NCBI RefSeq assembly: GCF_042666435.1
Contig: NZ_JBHTDC010000001.1
Location: 1,240,001-1,304,000, forward strand
Direction: 5' to 3'
Length of the DNA: 64,000 bases
Origin: Allosphingosinicella sp042666435
GTDB taxonomy: Bacteria > Pseudomonadota > Alphaproteobacteria > Sphingomonadales > Sphingomonadaceae
Both the position numbers and the translations under genes were made by a program. How positions within the stretch are numbered: the stretch's first letter is position 1; each line of letters starts with the position of its first letter. Below, piece after piece: positions 10,901 through 18,866 of this stretch. Under the pieces are notes generated by a model. That model searched no databases and was not told the origin of the DNA. It saw only the letters and a list, made by a program, of their open reading frames with translations.

Positions 10901-12049
10901 GATGATATCATCATGCCCGTCCCCGTTCACGTCGCCCGCCGACGAGACGCCACTCCCGGTGGAAAAGTCGTCCCCGCCGCGGATTATGAATCCCTGCGAA
11001 GAGGAGAAGGCGGTGAGATCGATCGTTCCGAACCCGCTCGCCTTGCCATAGACGACATAGAGTTCATCGCTGAAAGACCCGCCGGGGACGAGCAGATCGT
11101 CGAAGCCGTCACCGTTGATGTCGCCCGCCTCAGATGCCCGGGATAGATAGTCATAGGCGTCGCCGTGGATCGCGAACCCGTCGCCGGCGCTTAGCGCGCC
11201 GAGGTCGATCGGGGCCCAACCGTCGGCCTTGCCGAAAATCACGTAGATCCTGCCGGCATAATAGCCGGCGTCGCTATTGTAGGGGGCCGTGACGAGCATG
11301 TCGTCGAAACCGTCGCCATTGACGTCTCCGGCCGAGGAGACGAGCGAGCCGGCCTGATCGAAACTTTCGGCGCCCCGAATGACGATCCCGTTGTCGGTCG
11401 TGAAGAAGGCGAAGGTGAGATCGATGTTTCCAAAGCCGGTCGACCGCCCGAACAGCAGATAGGCCTCGCCCGCTCCATTGCCCCCATTGTCGCCGTAGGG
11501 CGCCCCGATCAGGATGTCGTCGAGACCGTCTCCGTTGACGTCGCCGGCGGACGACACCGACCTTCCCGCACTATCGCCCTCCGCATCGCCGCGGATGACG
11601 AATCCCTGCGAGAGGGTCAGCGCCGTGAGGTCGATCGCCGACGGGAGCGTGGAGCTTCCGTATATCACGTAGGCCTCGCCCGCGGAATTTCCCCCATCGT
11701 CTCCCTGGGGGGCGCCAACGATGATGTCGGCGAGGCCGTCTCCGTTTATGTCGCCCAGCGACGAAACGCTCCGGCCGGTATTGTCGCCGGTGGAATTGTC
11801 GGTGATCACCAGCCCCTCGCCAGGGGCCATCGCGGCGGCATCGAGGGCGGGATAGCCGCCCGCCCTGCCGAAAATCACATAGGCGCGGTCCTCGCCCGTG
11901 TCGCCGATGATGATGTCGTCGAAGCCGTCGCCGTTCAGGTCCCCCGCGTCGGAAAGGGACGAGATGCTGGCCGCGGCGGGTAAGCTGATGACGAACCCAT
12001 ATTCGGGGTCGAAGGTGGCCAGATCGATCACGGATGGAAACGCGGACAT
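7946..12049 (-). CDS. Giant secreted FG-GAP protein with RTX C-terminus (14 repeats)
   Basis: A 1367-residue paralogue of its downstream neighbour. I count fourteen FG-GAP repeats over residues of about 1-945, exactly twice the neighbour's seven, suggesting two consecutive seven-bladed propellers. RTX nonapeptides follow (about 950-1260), then the same serralysin-like C-terminal domain ending in DFLIRIENVTSLQAGDFML. The start ATG has GGGGGAG 6 nt upstream. There is no signal peptide, which fits type I secretion. The gene is divergent from the TIGR03032 gene and about 180 bp upstream of the shorter paralogue, so the two may share a transcript. Both are acidic and rich in Asp and Gly, as expected of calcium-loaded repeat proteins. 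The biological ligand is unknown. Confidence 0.88.
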   Translation of the reverse strand: MSAFPSVIDLATFDPEYGFVISLPAAASISSLSDAGDLNGDGFDDIIIGDTGEDRAYVIFGRAGGYPALDAAAMAPGEGLVITDNSTGDNTGRSVSSLGDINGDGLADIIVGAPQGDDGGNSAGEAYVIYGSSTLPSAIDLTALTLSQGFVIRGDAEGDSAGRSVSSAGDVNGDGLDDILIGAPYGDNGGNGAGEAYLLFGRSTGFGNIDLTFAFFTTDNGIVIRGAESFDQAGSLVSSAGDVNGDGFDDMLVTAPYNSDAGYYAGRIYVIFGKADGWAPIDLGALSAGDGFAIHGDAYDYLSRASEAGDINGDGFDDLLVPGGSFSDELYVVYGKASGFGTIDLTAFSSSQGFIIRGGDDFSTGSGVSSAGDVNGDGHDDIIINAFGGNGNAFVIFGKDGGFGTIDLTTLAPEAGFRIAATPDRRIGSLLSAAGDLNGDGFDDLIASAGSYAEAAYIIYGRGGEAGDFPLIYEVSAISPAFGGVIKGDLASDSAGNGIAAGDVNGDGFDDLIIGAPGADANGQDSGSAWLVFGSAAGFGNLDLSLLGTDLGIRIDGAEGDRTGFDVATADTNGDGLADIVIGSRDAGSFEGAVHVVFGKEAGWADMSLATLAPAEGFRIGGDAAGDQFGTDVANAGDVNGDGYDDIIVGAPLGEAGGTNTGEAYVIFGKAGGFASIDVTSLPAADGFRILGDADGDDAGRSVSSAGDINNDGYDDLIVGAGNGDNAATNAGEAYVIFGHAGAFSNIDLTTLTPAVGFTLRGDDANDQAGRSVSSAGDVNGDGFGDIVIGAPYGDNGGSNAGETYVVFGKGGGFANVDLGNLTPADGFVIQGRPVDQSGFPVSNAGDVNGDGFDDLLIGARFGDTGGPNDGDAFVIFGKAPGFGTIDLAALTVDQGFIIANEGAGGIGVRVAAGGDLNGDGLDDIIMSRPTAGGDSSGLTFVIYGRLPGNDVVRAGSAIGQTINGGRGEDMLSGLGGADRLIGHGGADVLEGGSGNDRLFGGAGRDAASYATAAAAVTVRLTATAGQNTGAAGTDVLNSIEDVIGSGFADSLYGTAGINRLEGGAGDDVLSGYAGKDALLGGAGDDVLRGGGGVDTMTSGLGDDIIYVQQAGDAAIELADQGYDQVKAFVHHVMADNVEEMRMLGGARGGTGNSLDNAIFGSAGDDTILGLDGNDILRGGGGEDALDGGGGADRLFGSVAIDGLLGGDGDDELRGEGSSDFLNGGLGNDDLRGGEGGDTMQGGDGDDHLIGGLQKDTLRGGAGADTFLFDDGDTGATRFAADIVADFRQSERDRIHLRQIDADAAADGDQNFTFIGTNAFTGSAGQLRYSVVAGHAFVEGDTNGDGGADFLIRIENVTSLQAGDFML

Positions 12050-12222
12050 TCGTCACTCCCCCACTCGCAGAGTCCAACGCATAAACGATTTTCAGTTCTC
12101 TCGGGAGTCCCTCCAGGAATTAGGATCAAGGCTTCGAACCGCACCTCGAGCCCGCCCCCGACGGGAGGGATGGACTGAAGCGGGCGAGAAGCTAGGGTGG
12201 GCTTCCATCCGAAGAGGAGAAG

Positions 12223-13290
12223 ATGATGGCGGACGCGGCGGGCGAAGGTCGAGAAGAGAAATTCGCGCTCAGCACCTCCCGCCATTTTCCGGAATGGCTG
12301 GCTTCGACCGGCGGCGGGATCGCATTCACAACCTATCAGGCGGGCAAGCTGTTCTTGCTCGGCGTCAAGCCCGACGGCAAATTGTCGGTGTTCGAGCGAA
12401 CCTTTCCGCGCTGCATGGGCATCGCGGTCAGCGACGACGGGCGCGCGCTCGCGCTCGCCACCCAATATCAGATCCAGCGGTTCGATAACGTGCTGCCTGC
12501 CGGACAGGCCGACAAGAGCGGCTTCGACGCCGTTTACGCGCCGCACGCCGCCTGGGTCACGGGCGACGTCGATGCCCATGACGTGGGTTTCGACGCCGAT
12601 GGAAGGCCGCTCTTCGTCAACACGCTGTTCGGCTGCATCGCGGCGGTGAGCGACGGCCACAGCTTTCGTCCACTGTGGAAGCCCGATTTCATCTCCCGCC
12701 TCGCCGCCGAGGATCGCTGCCACCTGAACGGCATGGCCATGGAGGCGGGACGCCCGCGTTACGCCACCGCCGTCTCGCGCTCGGACGTCGCCGACGGTTG
12801 GCGCGACAAAAGGACAAGCGGCGGAGTCGTCATCGACTGCGACACCGGAGAAATAGTCTGCGAGGGGCTATCCATGCCCCATTCGCCGCGGCTCCATGAC
12901 GGCCGGCTGTGGGTGCTCAATTCGGGAGCGGGCGAGTTCGGCTTCGTCGATCTGGCGACGGGCCGGTTCGAGCCGGTCGCCTTCTGCCCCGGCTATGCCC
13001 GAGGTCTCGCCTTCGCCGGCGGCCGGGCCGTCATCGGCCTGTCGCAGGCGCGCGAGAATCGTACCTTCTCCGGCCTGCCTCTCGACGAGGCGCTGGCGGC
13101 GCGCGACGTCGAGCCGCGCTGCGGCCTCGCCGTCGTCGATCTCGTAAGCGGCGACATGAGCGGCTGGGTCCGGATCGAAGGCGTCGTTCGCGAATTGTAC
13201 GACGTGGCCGCGCTGCCAGGCGCCCGCCGCCCCTCCGCGATCGGTTTCAAGACGGACGAGGTCAAGCACGTCATCTCGATCGAGGATTGA
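12223..13290 (+). CDS. TIGR03032-type protein of unknown function
   Basis: A 355-residue protein that I match by sequence character to the TIGR03032 family. Recognisable segments are FPEWLASTGGGIAFTTYQAG near the start, APHAAWVTGDVDAHDV, HLNGMAM and SMPHSPRLHDGRLWVLNSG. Families of this kind are predicted to adopt a beta-propeller-like fold; the biochemical role is unknown. There is no signal peptide or membrane segment. Two ATGs (12223 and 12226) follow a strong AGAGGAGA site at 12213-12220, and the second has the better spacing. The gene is divergent from the 14-repeat RTX gene and convergent with the DUF3297 gene. Confidence 0.75.
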   Translation: MMADAAGEGREEKFALSTSRHFPEWLASTGGGIAFTTYQAGKLFLLGVKPDGKLSVFERTFPRCMGIAVSDDGRALALATQYQIQRFDNVLPAGQADKSGFDAVYAPHAAWVTGDVDAHDVGFDADGRPLFVNTLFGCIAAVSDGHSFRPLWKPDFISRLAAEDRCHLNGMAMEAGRPRYATAVSRSDVADGWRDKRTSGGVVIDCDTGEIVCEGLSMPHSPRLHDGRLWVLNSGAGEFGFVDLATGRFEPVAFCPGYARGLAFAGGRAVIGLSQARENRTFSGLPLDEALAARDVEPRCGLAVVDLVSGDMSGWVRIEGVVRELYDVAALPGARRPSAIGFKTDEVKHVISIED

Positions 13291-13300
13291 AGCCTGGGGC

Positions 13301-13585
13301 TCAGCCCTGGGTGTCGTCGCTATCGGCGCCGGCTTCGGCCGCATCCGCTTCATTCTGGAAATAAGGCTCGACCGGCCCGGAAAGCTTGATCGTCATCGGC
13401 TGGCCGTGGCGATCGAGGCTGCGACCGGCGGCGACGCGGATCCAGCCTTCGGAAACGCAATATTCCTCGACGTTGGTCTTCTCCGCGCCCTTGAAGCGGA
13501 TGCCGACGCCGCGCCGAAGCAAATCGGCGTCGAAATGGGGGCTTCGTGGATTGAGGGACAAGCGGTCTGGGGGCGTGGCGGTCAT
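13301..13585 (-). CDS. DUF3297 family protein
   Basis: A 94-residue cytoplasmic protein with the DUF3297 pattern: PPDRLSLNPRSPHFDADLL, then GVGIRFKGAEKTNVEEYC, then a WIRVAAGRSLDRHG strand region and KLSGPVEPYF. The acidic tail (AEAGADSDD) is variable in such families. Its function is not known. The stop lies 10 bp from the stop of the convergent TIGR03032 gene. Confidence 0.85.
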   Translation of the reverse strand: MTATPPDRLSLNPRSPHFDADLLRRGVGIRFKGAEKTNVEEYCVSEGWIRVAAGRSLDRHGQPMTIKLSGPVEPYFQNEADAAEAGADSDDTQG

Positions 13586-13634
13586 TCAAGCTCTCGATAT
13601 GCAATTGGCGGCTGCGCCCGCCCATAGAGCATCT

Positions 13635-13707
13635 CGTCATTCCCGCGAAAGCGGGAATCCCGCCCCCCATTAGGAGAGAAACGGCATCCCGCTTTCGGCG
13701 GATGATC
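13635..13707. repeat. REP-type palindrome with a degenerate inverted partner (REPIN-like)
   Basis: The first arm, from 13635, is CGTCATTCCCGCGAAAGCGG and continues to a palindrome (ATTCCCGC, GAAA loop, GCGGGAAT). About 29 bases are identical to the reverse complement of the right arm of the element at 19596-19678. A degraded inverted second arm, CCCGCTTTCGGCGGATGA, lies at about 13688-13705. It sits in the gap between DUF3297 and a small HTH-like gene. Confidence 0.75.
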
Positions 13708-13711
13708 GGCT

Positions 13712-13891
13712 TCAGCGCAGCTTGCTGATCTTCAGGCCGTCGATCTTCGCGCGATCCTTGACCGATTCCTCGCTGCGGGTGAGCGCCTTGGCAATCGCTT
13801 TCAAGGCCATGCCCTTTCCCGCCAGCGTGCGAAGTTTGGCGACTTCCTCGCTCTTCCACGGCTGGCGGTGCCTGGTGAAGATTTCGGCCAT
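13712..13891 (-). CDS. Small Myb/SANT-like helix-turn-helix protein
   Basis: A 59-residue basic protein beginning MAEIFTRHRQPWKSEEVAKL and ending KIDGLKISKLR. The pattern (Trp followed by charged helix 1, then MALKAIAKALTRSEESVKDRA) fits a short three-helix DNA-binding unit of the kind found in GcrA-like and SANT-like small proteins. The frame was read directly from the minus strand. Its codon use, start and stop are all consistent with a real gene. The target is unknown. A nucleoid or regulatory role is inference. Confidence 0.6.
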   Translation of the reverse strand: MAEIFTRHRQPWKSEEVAKLRTLAGKGMALKAIAKALTRSEESVKDRAKIDGLKISKLR

Positions 13892-13907
13892 CAGTCCTTG
13901 ATCCCCA

Positions 13908-14018
13908 TCATTCCTTGACCAGAGTTCCCTTGGTCGAAGGATTGGCGGCGATCGTCTTCTTCACCTCCTTCTTGGGTTTTCGGGCTTCCTTGTTGCTCTT
14001 CTTCTGACCCTTGGCCAT
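13908..14018 (-). CDS. Very small Lys-rich protein
   Basis: A 36-residue, strongly basic peptide starting MAKGQKKSNKEARKPKKE and ending STKGTLVKE. AGGAGA precedes the ATG at a good distance. Short proteins with this MAKGQ(K/R)xSN(K/R)EAxKPK start occur widely in alphaproteobacteria, as far as I recall. The function is unknown; nucleic acid binding is plausible from the charge. It lies between the SANT-like gene and the first DUF885 gene on the same strand. Confidence 0.6.
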   Translation of the reverse strand: MAKGQKKSNKEARKPKKEVKKTIAANPSTKGTLVKE

Positions 14019-14030
14019 CTCGCTCTCCTG

Positions 14031-15869
14031 TCAGCTCTTCGACGCGATATAGGCATCGACCTGCGCTTCGAGCACGTCAAGCGGAAGCGATCCGTTCTCC
14101 AGCACCGCGGCGTGGAAGTCGCGGACGTCGAACCTGTCGCCCAGCGCCTGCTCGGCCTTGGCGCGGAGCTCCAATATCTTCAATTGGCCGATCTTGTAGC
14201 TCGTCGCCTGGCCGGGATTGTTGATGTAGCGCTCGACCTCCTTGACGATGTCGCGCTCCGACAGCAGCGAATTCTCCTGGAAATAGCGGATCGCGTCCTC
14301 GCGGCTCCAGCGCTTGTGGTGGAGGCCGGTGTCGGTGACGAGGCGGACGGCGCGCCACAGCTCGAGGGAGAGCCGGCCGAAGTCCGAATAGGGATCCTGG
14401 TAGAAGCCGAATTCCTTGCCGAGCTTCTCCGAATAGAGGCCCCAGCCCTCCGTATAGGCGCCGTAGCCGCCGAAGCGCCGGAACTTGGGGATGCCGGGAA
14501 GCTCCTGCGCCAGCGCGATCTGGAAATGATGCCCGGGCGCGCCCTCATGATAGCTGATCGCCTCGATCTGGGGCTTCAGCACCTGAGTCATGTCGGCGAG
14601 GTTGACGTAGTAGATGCCGGGGCGCGAGCCGTCCGGAGCGGGGCTGTTGTAGAAAGCGACGGAAGCCGTCTCCTCACGCCATTTTTCGACCGCGCGGACC
14701 TCCAGCGGAGCTTTCGGCAAGCGCCGGAAATATTGCGGCGCGACCGCCATCACCTGATCGATGAAGGCGTTGGCCTCCTTCAGATACTGCTCCCGGCCCG
14801 CTTCGGTGTTCGGGTACTGAAATTGCTCGTCCGTCTTCAGGTGCGCGAAGAATTCCTGCAACGTTCCCTCAAAGCCGACCTTCTGCTTGATGACCTCCAT
14901 CTCGCCATGGATGCGCTCCACCTCGTCGAGGCCGATCTGGTGGATCTGGTCTGCGGAAAGGTCGGTGGTCGTGGAATCGCGCAGGCGGCTGGCATAATAT
15001 TCGGCGCCACGGGGCAGGTCCCACGCACCATTATTGTCGACCGCCTGCGGCTCGATGGCATCCAATGCTGCGAACAGCGTGTCGTAGCCGCGCTTGAAGG
15101 GGCCGGTCAGCGCCGCGCTCGCCTCGGCGATCAGGCGCTCCTTGACCTCGGGCGGCGCGGTAAGCGCGCTCACCTTCTTCCTGAAGTCGGCCAGGACCGT
15201 GCTGTCGGCGCCTTGGGTGAACGGCGCCCCGGTGATGACCTTCCTCGCATCCGCGCGGACCGGCTCGAAGACGAGCTTGGGCGGGACGATGCCCATTCCC
15301 GCCTGCCGGCGGACATTGGCCGAGACCTCGTTCATCACCCGTTCCGCATCGACGAGGCGGGCGATATAGGCCTCGGCGTCCGCGACGCTCGTCACTTTGT
15401 GCTGGTTGATGAGGAAAACCGGGATCGACCCGGCGGGGCTGCCGTTGGTCGAGATGGGGAAGCGATGCCAGCGCCATTCATGCTGTTCGCGATCGGTCTC
15501 GACCTGCTCCTCGAACAGTCGATAGCTGAGCTGCCCGGCGGGGCTCAGCGCTTCATAATCGAACGTGGCCTTCATCTCGGCGAGCTGGGCTTCTTCCATC
15601 GCGAGCACGCGCTGATCGTGGGCGTCGGTATAATCGTTGAGCTTGTCGTAATCGGTCTTGATGCCGAGCGCGGTCATGAATTGCGGGCTGGTTGCGACGA
15701 TCGCGTCGAACCCGGCGTCGAGGAAGGCGAGCAGGCGGGCGTCTTCGGCCTCGGTGTTCGCTGCCGGGGCGACGGCGGCGGGAGCCGGAGGCGCGCTCGT
15801 CTCAACCTGGGGTGTTGCACAGGCCGCGGTGGCGAGGAGCAGGGCGGTAAGCGGGAGATGCGGCTTCAT
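14031..15869 (-). CDS. DUF885 family exported metallohydrolase-like protein (copy 1)
   Basis: A 612-residue protein with an N-terminal signal (MKPHLPLTALLLATAACATP); the Cys at the end of the hydrophobic run suggests a lipoprotein, though TAAC is not an ideal lipobox. The DUF885 hallmark HEGAPGHHFQ starts at H441 and is followed by YTEGWGLYSE and LWRAVRLVTDTGLHHKRWS. DUF885 proteins are thought to be zinc peptidases related to M3/M32 enzymes, but substrates are mostly unknown. The start was chosen from AAAGGAC about 7 nt upstream; a longer frame to 16019 runs through a repeat element and is unlikely. It is the second of two tandem paralogues. Confidence 0.88.
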   Translation of the reverse strand: MKPHLPLTALLLATAACATPQVETSAPPAPAAVAPAANTEAEDARLLAFLDAGFDAIVATSPQFMTALGIKTDYDKLNDYTDAHDQRVLAMEEAQLAEMKATFDYEALSPAGQLSYRLFEEQVETDREQHEWRWHRFPISTNGSPAGSIPVFLINQHKVTSVADAEAYIARLVDAERVMNEVSANVRRQAGMGIVPPKLVFEPVRADARKVITGAPFTQGADSTVLADFRKKVSALTAPPEVKERLIAEASAALTGPFKRGYDTLFAALDAIEPQAVDNNGAWDLPRGAEYYASRLRDSTTTDLSADQIHQIGLDEVERIHGEMEVIKQKVGFEGTLQEFFAHLKTDEQFQYPNTEAGREQYLKEANAFIDQVMAVAPQYFRRLPKAPLEVRAVEKWREETASVAFYNSPAPDGSRPGIYYVNLADMTQVLKPQIEAISYHEGAPGHHFQIALAQELPGIPKFRRFGGYGAYTEGWGLYSEKLGKEFGFYQDPYSDFGRLSLELWRAVRLVTDTGLHHKRWSREDAIRYFQENSLLSERDIVKEVERYINNPGQATSYKIGQLKILELRAKAEQALGDRFDVRDFHAAVLENGSLPLDVLEAQVDAYIASKS

Positions 15870-15896
15870 TGGAATGTCCTTTCGGCTAGACTGAAT

Positions 15897-16001
15897 CCGT
15901 TCGCCCCGAGCGAAGTCGAGGGGCCCAATCGAGCGAAGCCGAGATGCTTTCGCCCTCGGCTTCGCTCGGGAGGATGTCTCGACTTCGCTCGACACGAACG
16001 G
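15897..16001. repeat. Nested inverted repeat built on GAGCGAAGTCGAG
   Basis: The outer arms are CCGTTCGCCCCGAGCGAAG at 15897 and its near reverse complement ending CGACACGAACGG at 16001. A second, inner pair is GAGCGAAGCCGAG near 15931 and CTCGGCTTCGCTC near 15955. The whole could fold as a cruciform or a long RNA hairpin. It lies between the two DUF885 genes and resembles dispersed intergenic repeats of sphingomonads. Confidence 0.65.
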
Positions 16002-16015
16002 AGATTTCATCTGAC

Positions 16016-17845
16016 TCAAGCGCTTTTCGCGGCGATGTAGGCGTCGACCTGCGCCTCCAGCACGTCGAGCGGCAGCGCGCCGTTGCCGAGGATGACGGTG
16101 TGGAACTCGCGAATGTCGAACTTGTCGCCGAGCGCCGCCTTCGCCTTCTCGCGCAGCTCCATGATGCGGATCTGGCCGATCATGTAGCTCGTCGCCTGGC
16201 CGGGATTGTTGATGTAGCGCTCGACCTCCTTGACGATGTCGCGCTCGCTCACCAGCGAATTGTCCTTGAAATACTGGATGGCCTGCTCGCGGCTCCAGCG
16301 CTTGGCGTGGAGGCCGGTATCGACCACCAGCCGCACCGCCCGCCAGAGCTGGGACGAAAGCATCCCGAACTCCTGATAAGGATCCTGGTAGAAGCCCATC
16401 TCCTTGCCGAAGCGCTCGGCATAGAGGCCCCAGCCCTCGCTATAGGCGCTGTAGCCGCCGAACTTGCGGAACTTGGGCAGCCCCGGAAGCTCCTGGGCGA
16501 GCGCGATCTGGAAGTGATGGCCGGGCGCGCCCTCATGATAGGCGATGGTCTCGACCTGGGGCTTCAAGACCTGGGTCATGTCGGCGAGGTTGACGTAATA
16601 GATGCCGGGACGCGAGCCGTCGGGCGCGGGGCGGTTGTAGAAGGCGACGGGCGCGGTGTCCTGCCGCCATTCCTCGACCGCCTTCACCTCCAGCGGCGCC
16701 TTGGGAAGCCGGCTGAAATAGCGCGGCGCGGCCGCCATCACTTGGTCGATCTTGGCGGTGGCGTCCTTGAGATATTGCTGCCGGCCCGCCTCGGTGTTAA
16801 GATATTTGAACTCGGCGCCGGTCAAGACGTGGGCAAAGAAATCCTGGAGCGAACCTTCGAAGCCGACGCGTTCCTTGATCGCCTCCATCTCGCCATGGAT
16901 ACGCTCGACCTCGGCGAGGCCCACCTGGTGGATGCGGTCGGCGCTGATGTCGGTCGTCGTGAAGAGGCGGAGCTGGTCGGCATAATAAGCCTCGCCATCG
17001 GGGAGGCTCCAGGCGCCGTCATTGTCGGTCGCCTTCGGCTCGATCTCGTCCAGCACCGTGAACATGGCATCGTAACCGCGTTTGAAGGGGCCGGTCAGCG
17101 CCGCGCTCGCTTGGGCGATCAGCCGCGCCTTGACGTCGGCCGGCGCATCCAGTGCGTCGACCTTCTCCTTGAAATCGGCGAAGAGGCTGCTGTCGGCGCC
17201 GTCGGTGAAGGGGGCGCCGATCAGCACCTTGCGAGCGTCGGCGCGAACCGGCTCGAAGTTGAACTTCGGCGGCAGAATGCCCTTCTCCGTCTGGGTGCGG
17301 ATGTTGGCGGCGACTTCGTTCATTACCCGCTCGACCTCCCGGAGGCGGGCGATATAGGCCTCGGCGTCGGCGACTGAATCCACGCGGTGCTGGTTGATGA
17401 GGAAGACGGGCAGGTCGCCCGCAGGACTGCCGTTGGTCGAGATCGGGAAATCGTGCCAGCGCCACTGGAACTGCCGCCGCCCGCGCTCGACATTATTCTC
17501 GAACAGGCGATAGCTGAGCTGACCTGTCGGGCTCAGCGCGCCAGGGTCGAACTGGGCCTTCATCGCGGCGAGCTGCTTCTCCGCCAGCGCCTGGTCGGCC
17601 ACGTCCTGGGCATCGGTATAATCGTCGAGCTTGTCGTAATCGGTCTTGATGCCGAGGGCCGTCAAAGTCTCGGGGCTGTCGGCGATGGCCTCGTCGAAGG
17701 CCGCATCGAGGAAGGCGAGCAGGCGCGCATCCTCGGCGGCGGGGTCCGCAGCCGGCGCGGTCGCGGCCGGCGCCGGAGATCCGGTTTGCGCGGTCGCGGT
17801 CGCGGCGAGCGAGGTGGCGGCGAGCAACAGGGCCAGAATCTTCAT
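16016..17845 (-). CDS. DUF885 family exported metallohydrolase-like protein (copy 2)
   Basis: A 609-residue paralogue of the neighbouring DUF885 gene, very similar along its length. The signal peptide is MKILALLLAATSLAATATAQ, cleaved after TATA or TATAQ, without the lipoprotein cysteine seen in copy 1. The family motif HEGAPGHHFQ starts at H437 and is followed by YSEGWGLYAERFGKEMGFYQ. The start at 17845 has GGGGGA upstream; the longer open frame overlaps the LysR gene and is not used. The pair probably arose by tandem duplication, with the difference in anchoring suggesting distinct locations (periplasm versus lipid-anchored). Confidence 0.88.
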   Translation of the reverse strand: MKILALLLAATSLAATATAQTGSPAPAATAPAADPAAEDARLLAFLDAAFDEAIADSPETLTALGIKTDYDKLDDYTDAQDVADQALAEKQLAAMKAQFDPGALSPTGQLSYRLFENNVERGRRQFQWRWHDFPISTNGSPAGDLPVFLINQHRVDSVADAEAYIARLREVERVMNEVAANIRTQTEKGILPPKFNFEPVRADARKVLIGAPFTDGADSSLFADFKEKVDALDAPADVKARLIAQASAALTGPFKRGYDAMFTVLDEIEPKATDNDGAWSLPDGEAYYADQLRLFTTTDISADRIHQVGLAEVERIHGEMEAIKERVGFEGSLQDFFAHVLTGAEFKYLNTEAGRQQYLKDATAKIDQVMAAAPRYFSRLPKAPLEVKAVEEWRQDTAPVAFYNRPAPDGSRPGIYYVNLADMTQVLKPQVETIAYHEGAPGHHFQIALAQELPGLPKFRKFGGYSAYSEGWGLYAERFGKEMGFYQDPYQEFGMLSSQLWRAVRLVVDTGLHAKRWSREQAIQYFKDNSLVSERDIVKEVERYINNPGQATSYMIGQIRIMELREKAKAALGDKFDIREFHTVILGNGALPLDVLEAQVDAYIAAKSA

Positions 17846-17903
17846 GGAACGGCATCCCCCTTTTATGATTTGCGCCGTCTTGTAACGGCTCGTGCCGCTC
17901 GGT

Positions 17904-18848
17904 CTAGCTGTCGGAACCCGCATCCGCCATCCAGCAGGGATCCCAGTCGGGCTCCGGCCCGAAACGCGCGGCCAGGAAATCGACCAGCGCGCGCACCCGT
18001 GCCGTCGTCGCGCGGCCGGGCGGCATGACGACGTGGAGACCGTTCTCGTCGAGCGGGTAATCGCGGAGCAGCACTTCCAGCGCGCCGCTCTCGATCGCCG
18101 GCGCGGCGATGAAGGTGGGCAGGATGACGACACCGAGGCCCGCGCAGGCGGCCTCGCGGAGCAATTCGCCATTGTCGGCGCGGAAGCGGACGTGGCCGTG
18201 GACATAGTCCCAGCGGCCGTTGACCCTGAACCGCCACTGGTTGCCGCGTCCTGTATTGGCGTAGAGCAGGAGATCGTGATCGTTGAGGTCGCGCGGGCTC
18301 TCCGGCCTGCCCCGCCCGGCGAGATAGGAAGGGCTCGCCAGCACCGCCGCTCGCACCGGCGCGATCCGCCGCGCGACCAGCGCGGAATCGGGCAGCTTGC
18401 CGATCCGCACCGCGAGGTCGTAGCCGCCGCCGACCAGATCGACCGTGCGATCGTCGAGCGACACGTCGAGCTCGACCCTGGGATGCAGCCGCGCGAAATC
18501 GGCCAGCGCGGGCGCGAGATACTGGCTGCCGAAGGAGAGGGGAGCGCTCATCCGGATCGGACCGGCGATCTGGGTCACCGCCTCGGCGACCACCTCCCGC
18601 GCCGCTTCCAGATCGGCGAGGATGTTGGAGGCGCGGGCATAATAAGCCTCGCCGATGTCGGTCGGCTGGGCGCCCTGCGCGGTGCGGGTCAGGAGCCGGG
18701 CGCCAAGCTGCTCCTCCAGCCGGGCGACGCGGCGGCTGAGGATCGACTTGGAAATCCCCATCCGTTCGGCGGCGCGGGCGAAGGCGCCGGTCTCCACCAC
18801 CCGCACGAAGGCGAGAACGTCCAGCAGGTCGACCGAAGAGCGTTCCAT
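17904..18848 (-). CDS. LysR-family transcriptional regulator
   Basis: A 314-residue regulator. The winged HTH spans about residues 5-65 (FVRVVETGAFARAAERMG, SKSILSRRVARLEEQLG), followed by a LysR substrate-binding domain (GPIRMSAPLSFG onward, with YDLAVRIGKLPDSALVARRI). It is transcribed away from the azoreductase gene with 93 bp between starts, the typical arrangement for a LysR protein controlling its divergent neighbour. An inducer is not predictable. Confidence 0.9.
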   Translation of the reverse strand: MERSSVDLLDVLAFVRVVETGAFARAAERMGISKSILSRRVARLEEQLGARLLTRTAQGAQPTDIGEAYYARASNILADLEAAREVVAEAVTQIAGPIRMSAPLSFGSQYLAPALADFARLHPRVELDVSLDDRTVDLVGGGYDLAVRIGKLPDSALVARRIAPVRAAVLASPSYLAGRGRPESPRDLNDHDLLLYANTGRGNQWRFRVNGRWDYVHGHVRFRADNGELLREAACAGLGVVILPTFIAAPAIESGALEVLLRDYPLDENGLHVVMPPGRATTARVRALVDFLAARFGPEPDWDPCWMADAGSDS

Positions 18849-18866
18849 TTAGTGCAACACCATGAT

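Noticed and set aside
8654..11146. 830-codon plus-strand open frame opposite the 14-repeat RTX gene
   Set aside because: Antisense to repetitive GDVNGDG coding sequence; its own repeat pattern mirrors the real gene.
14112..17377. Two long plus-strand frames opposite the DUF885 genes
   Set aside because: Antisense to conserved proteins with clear motifs.
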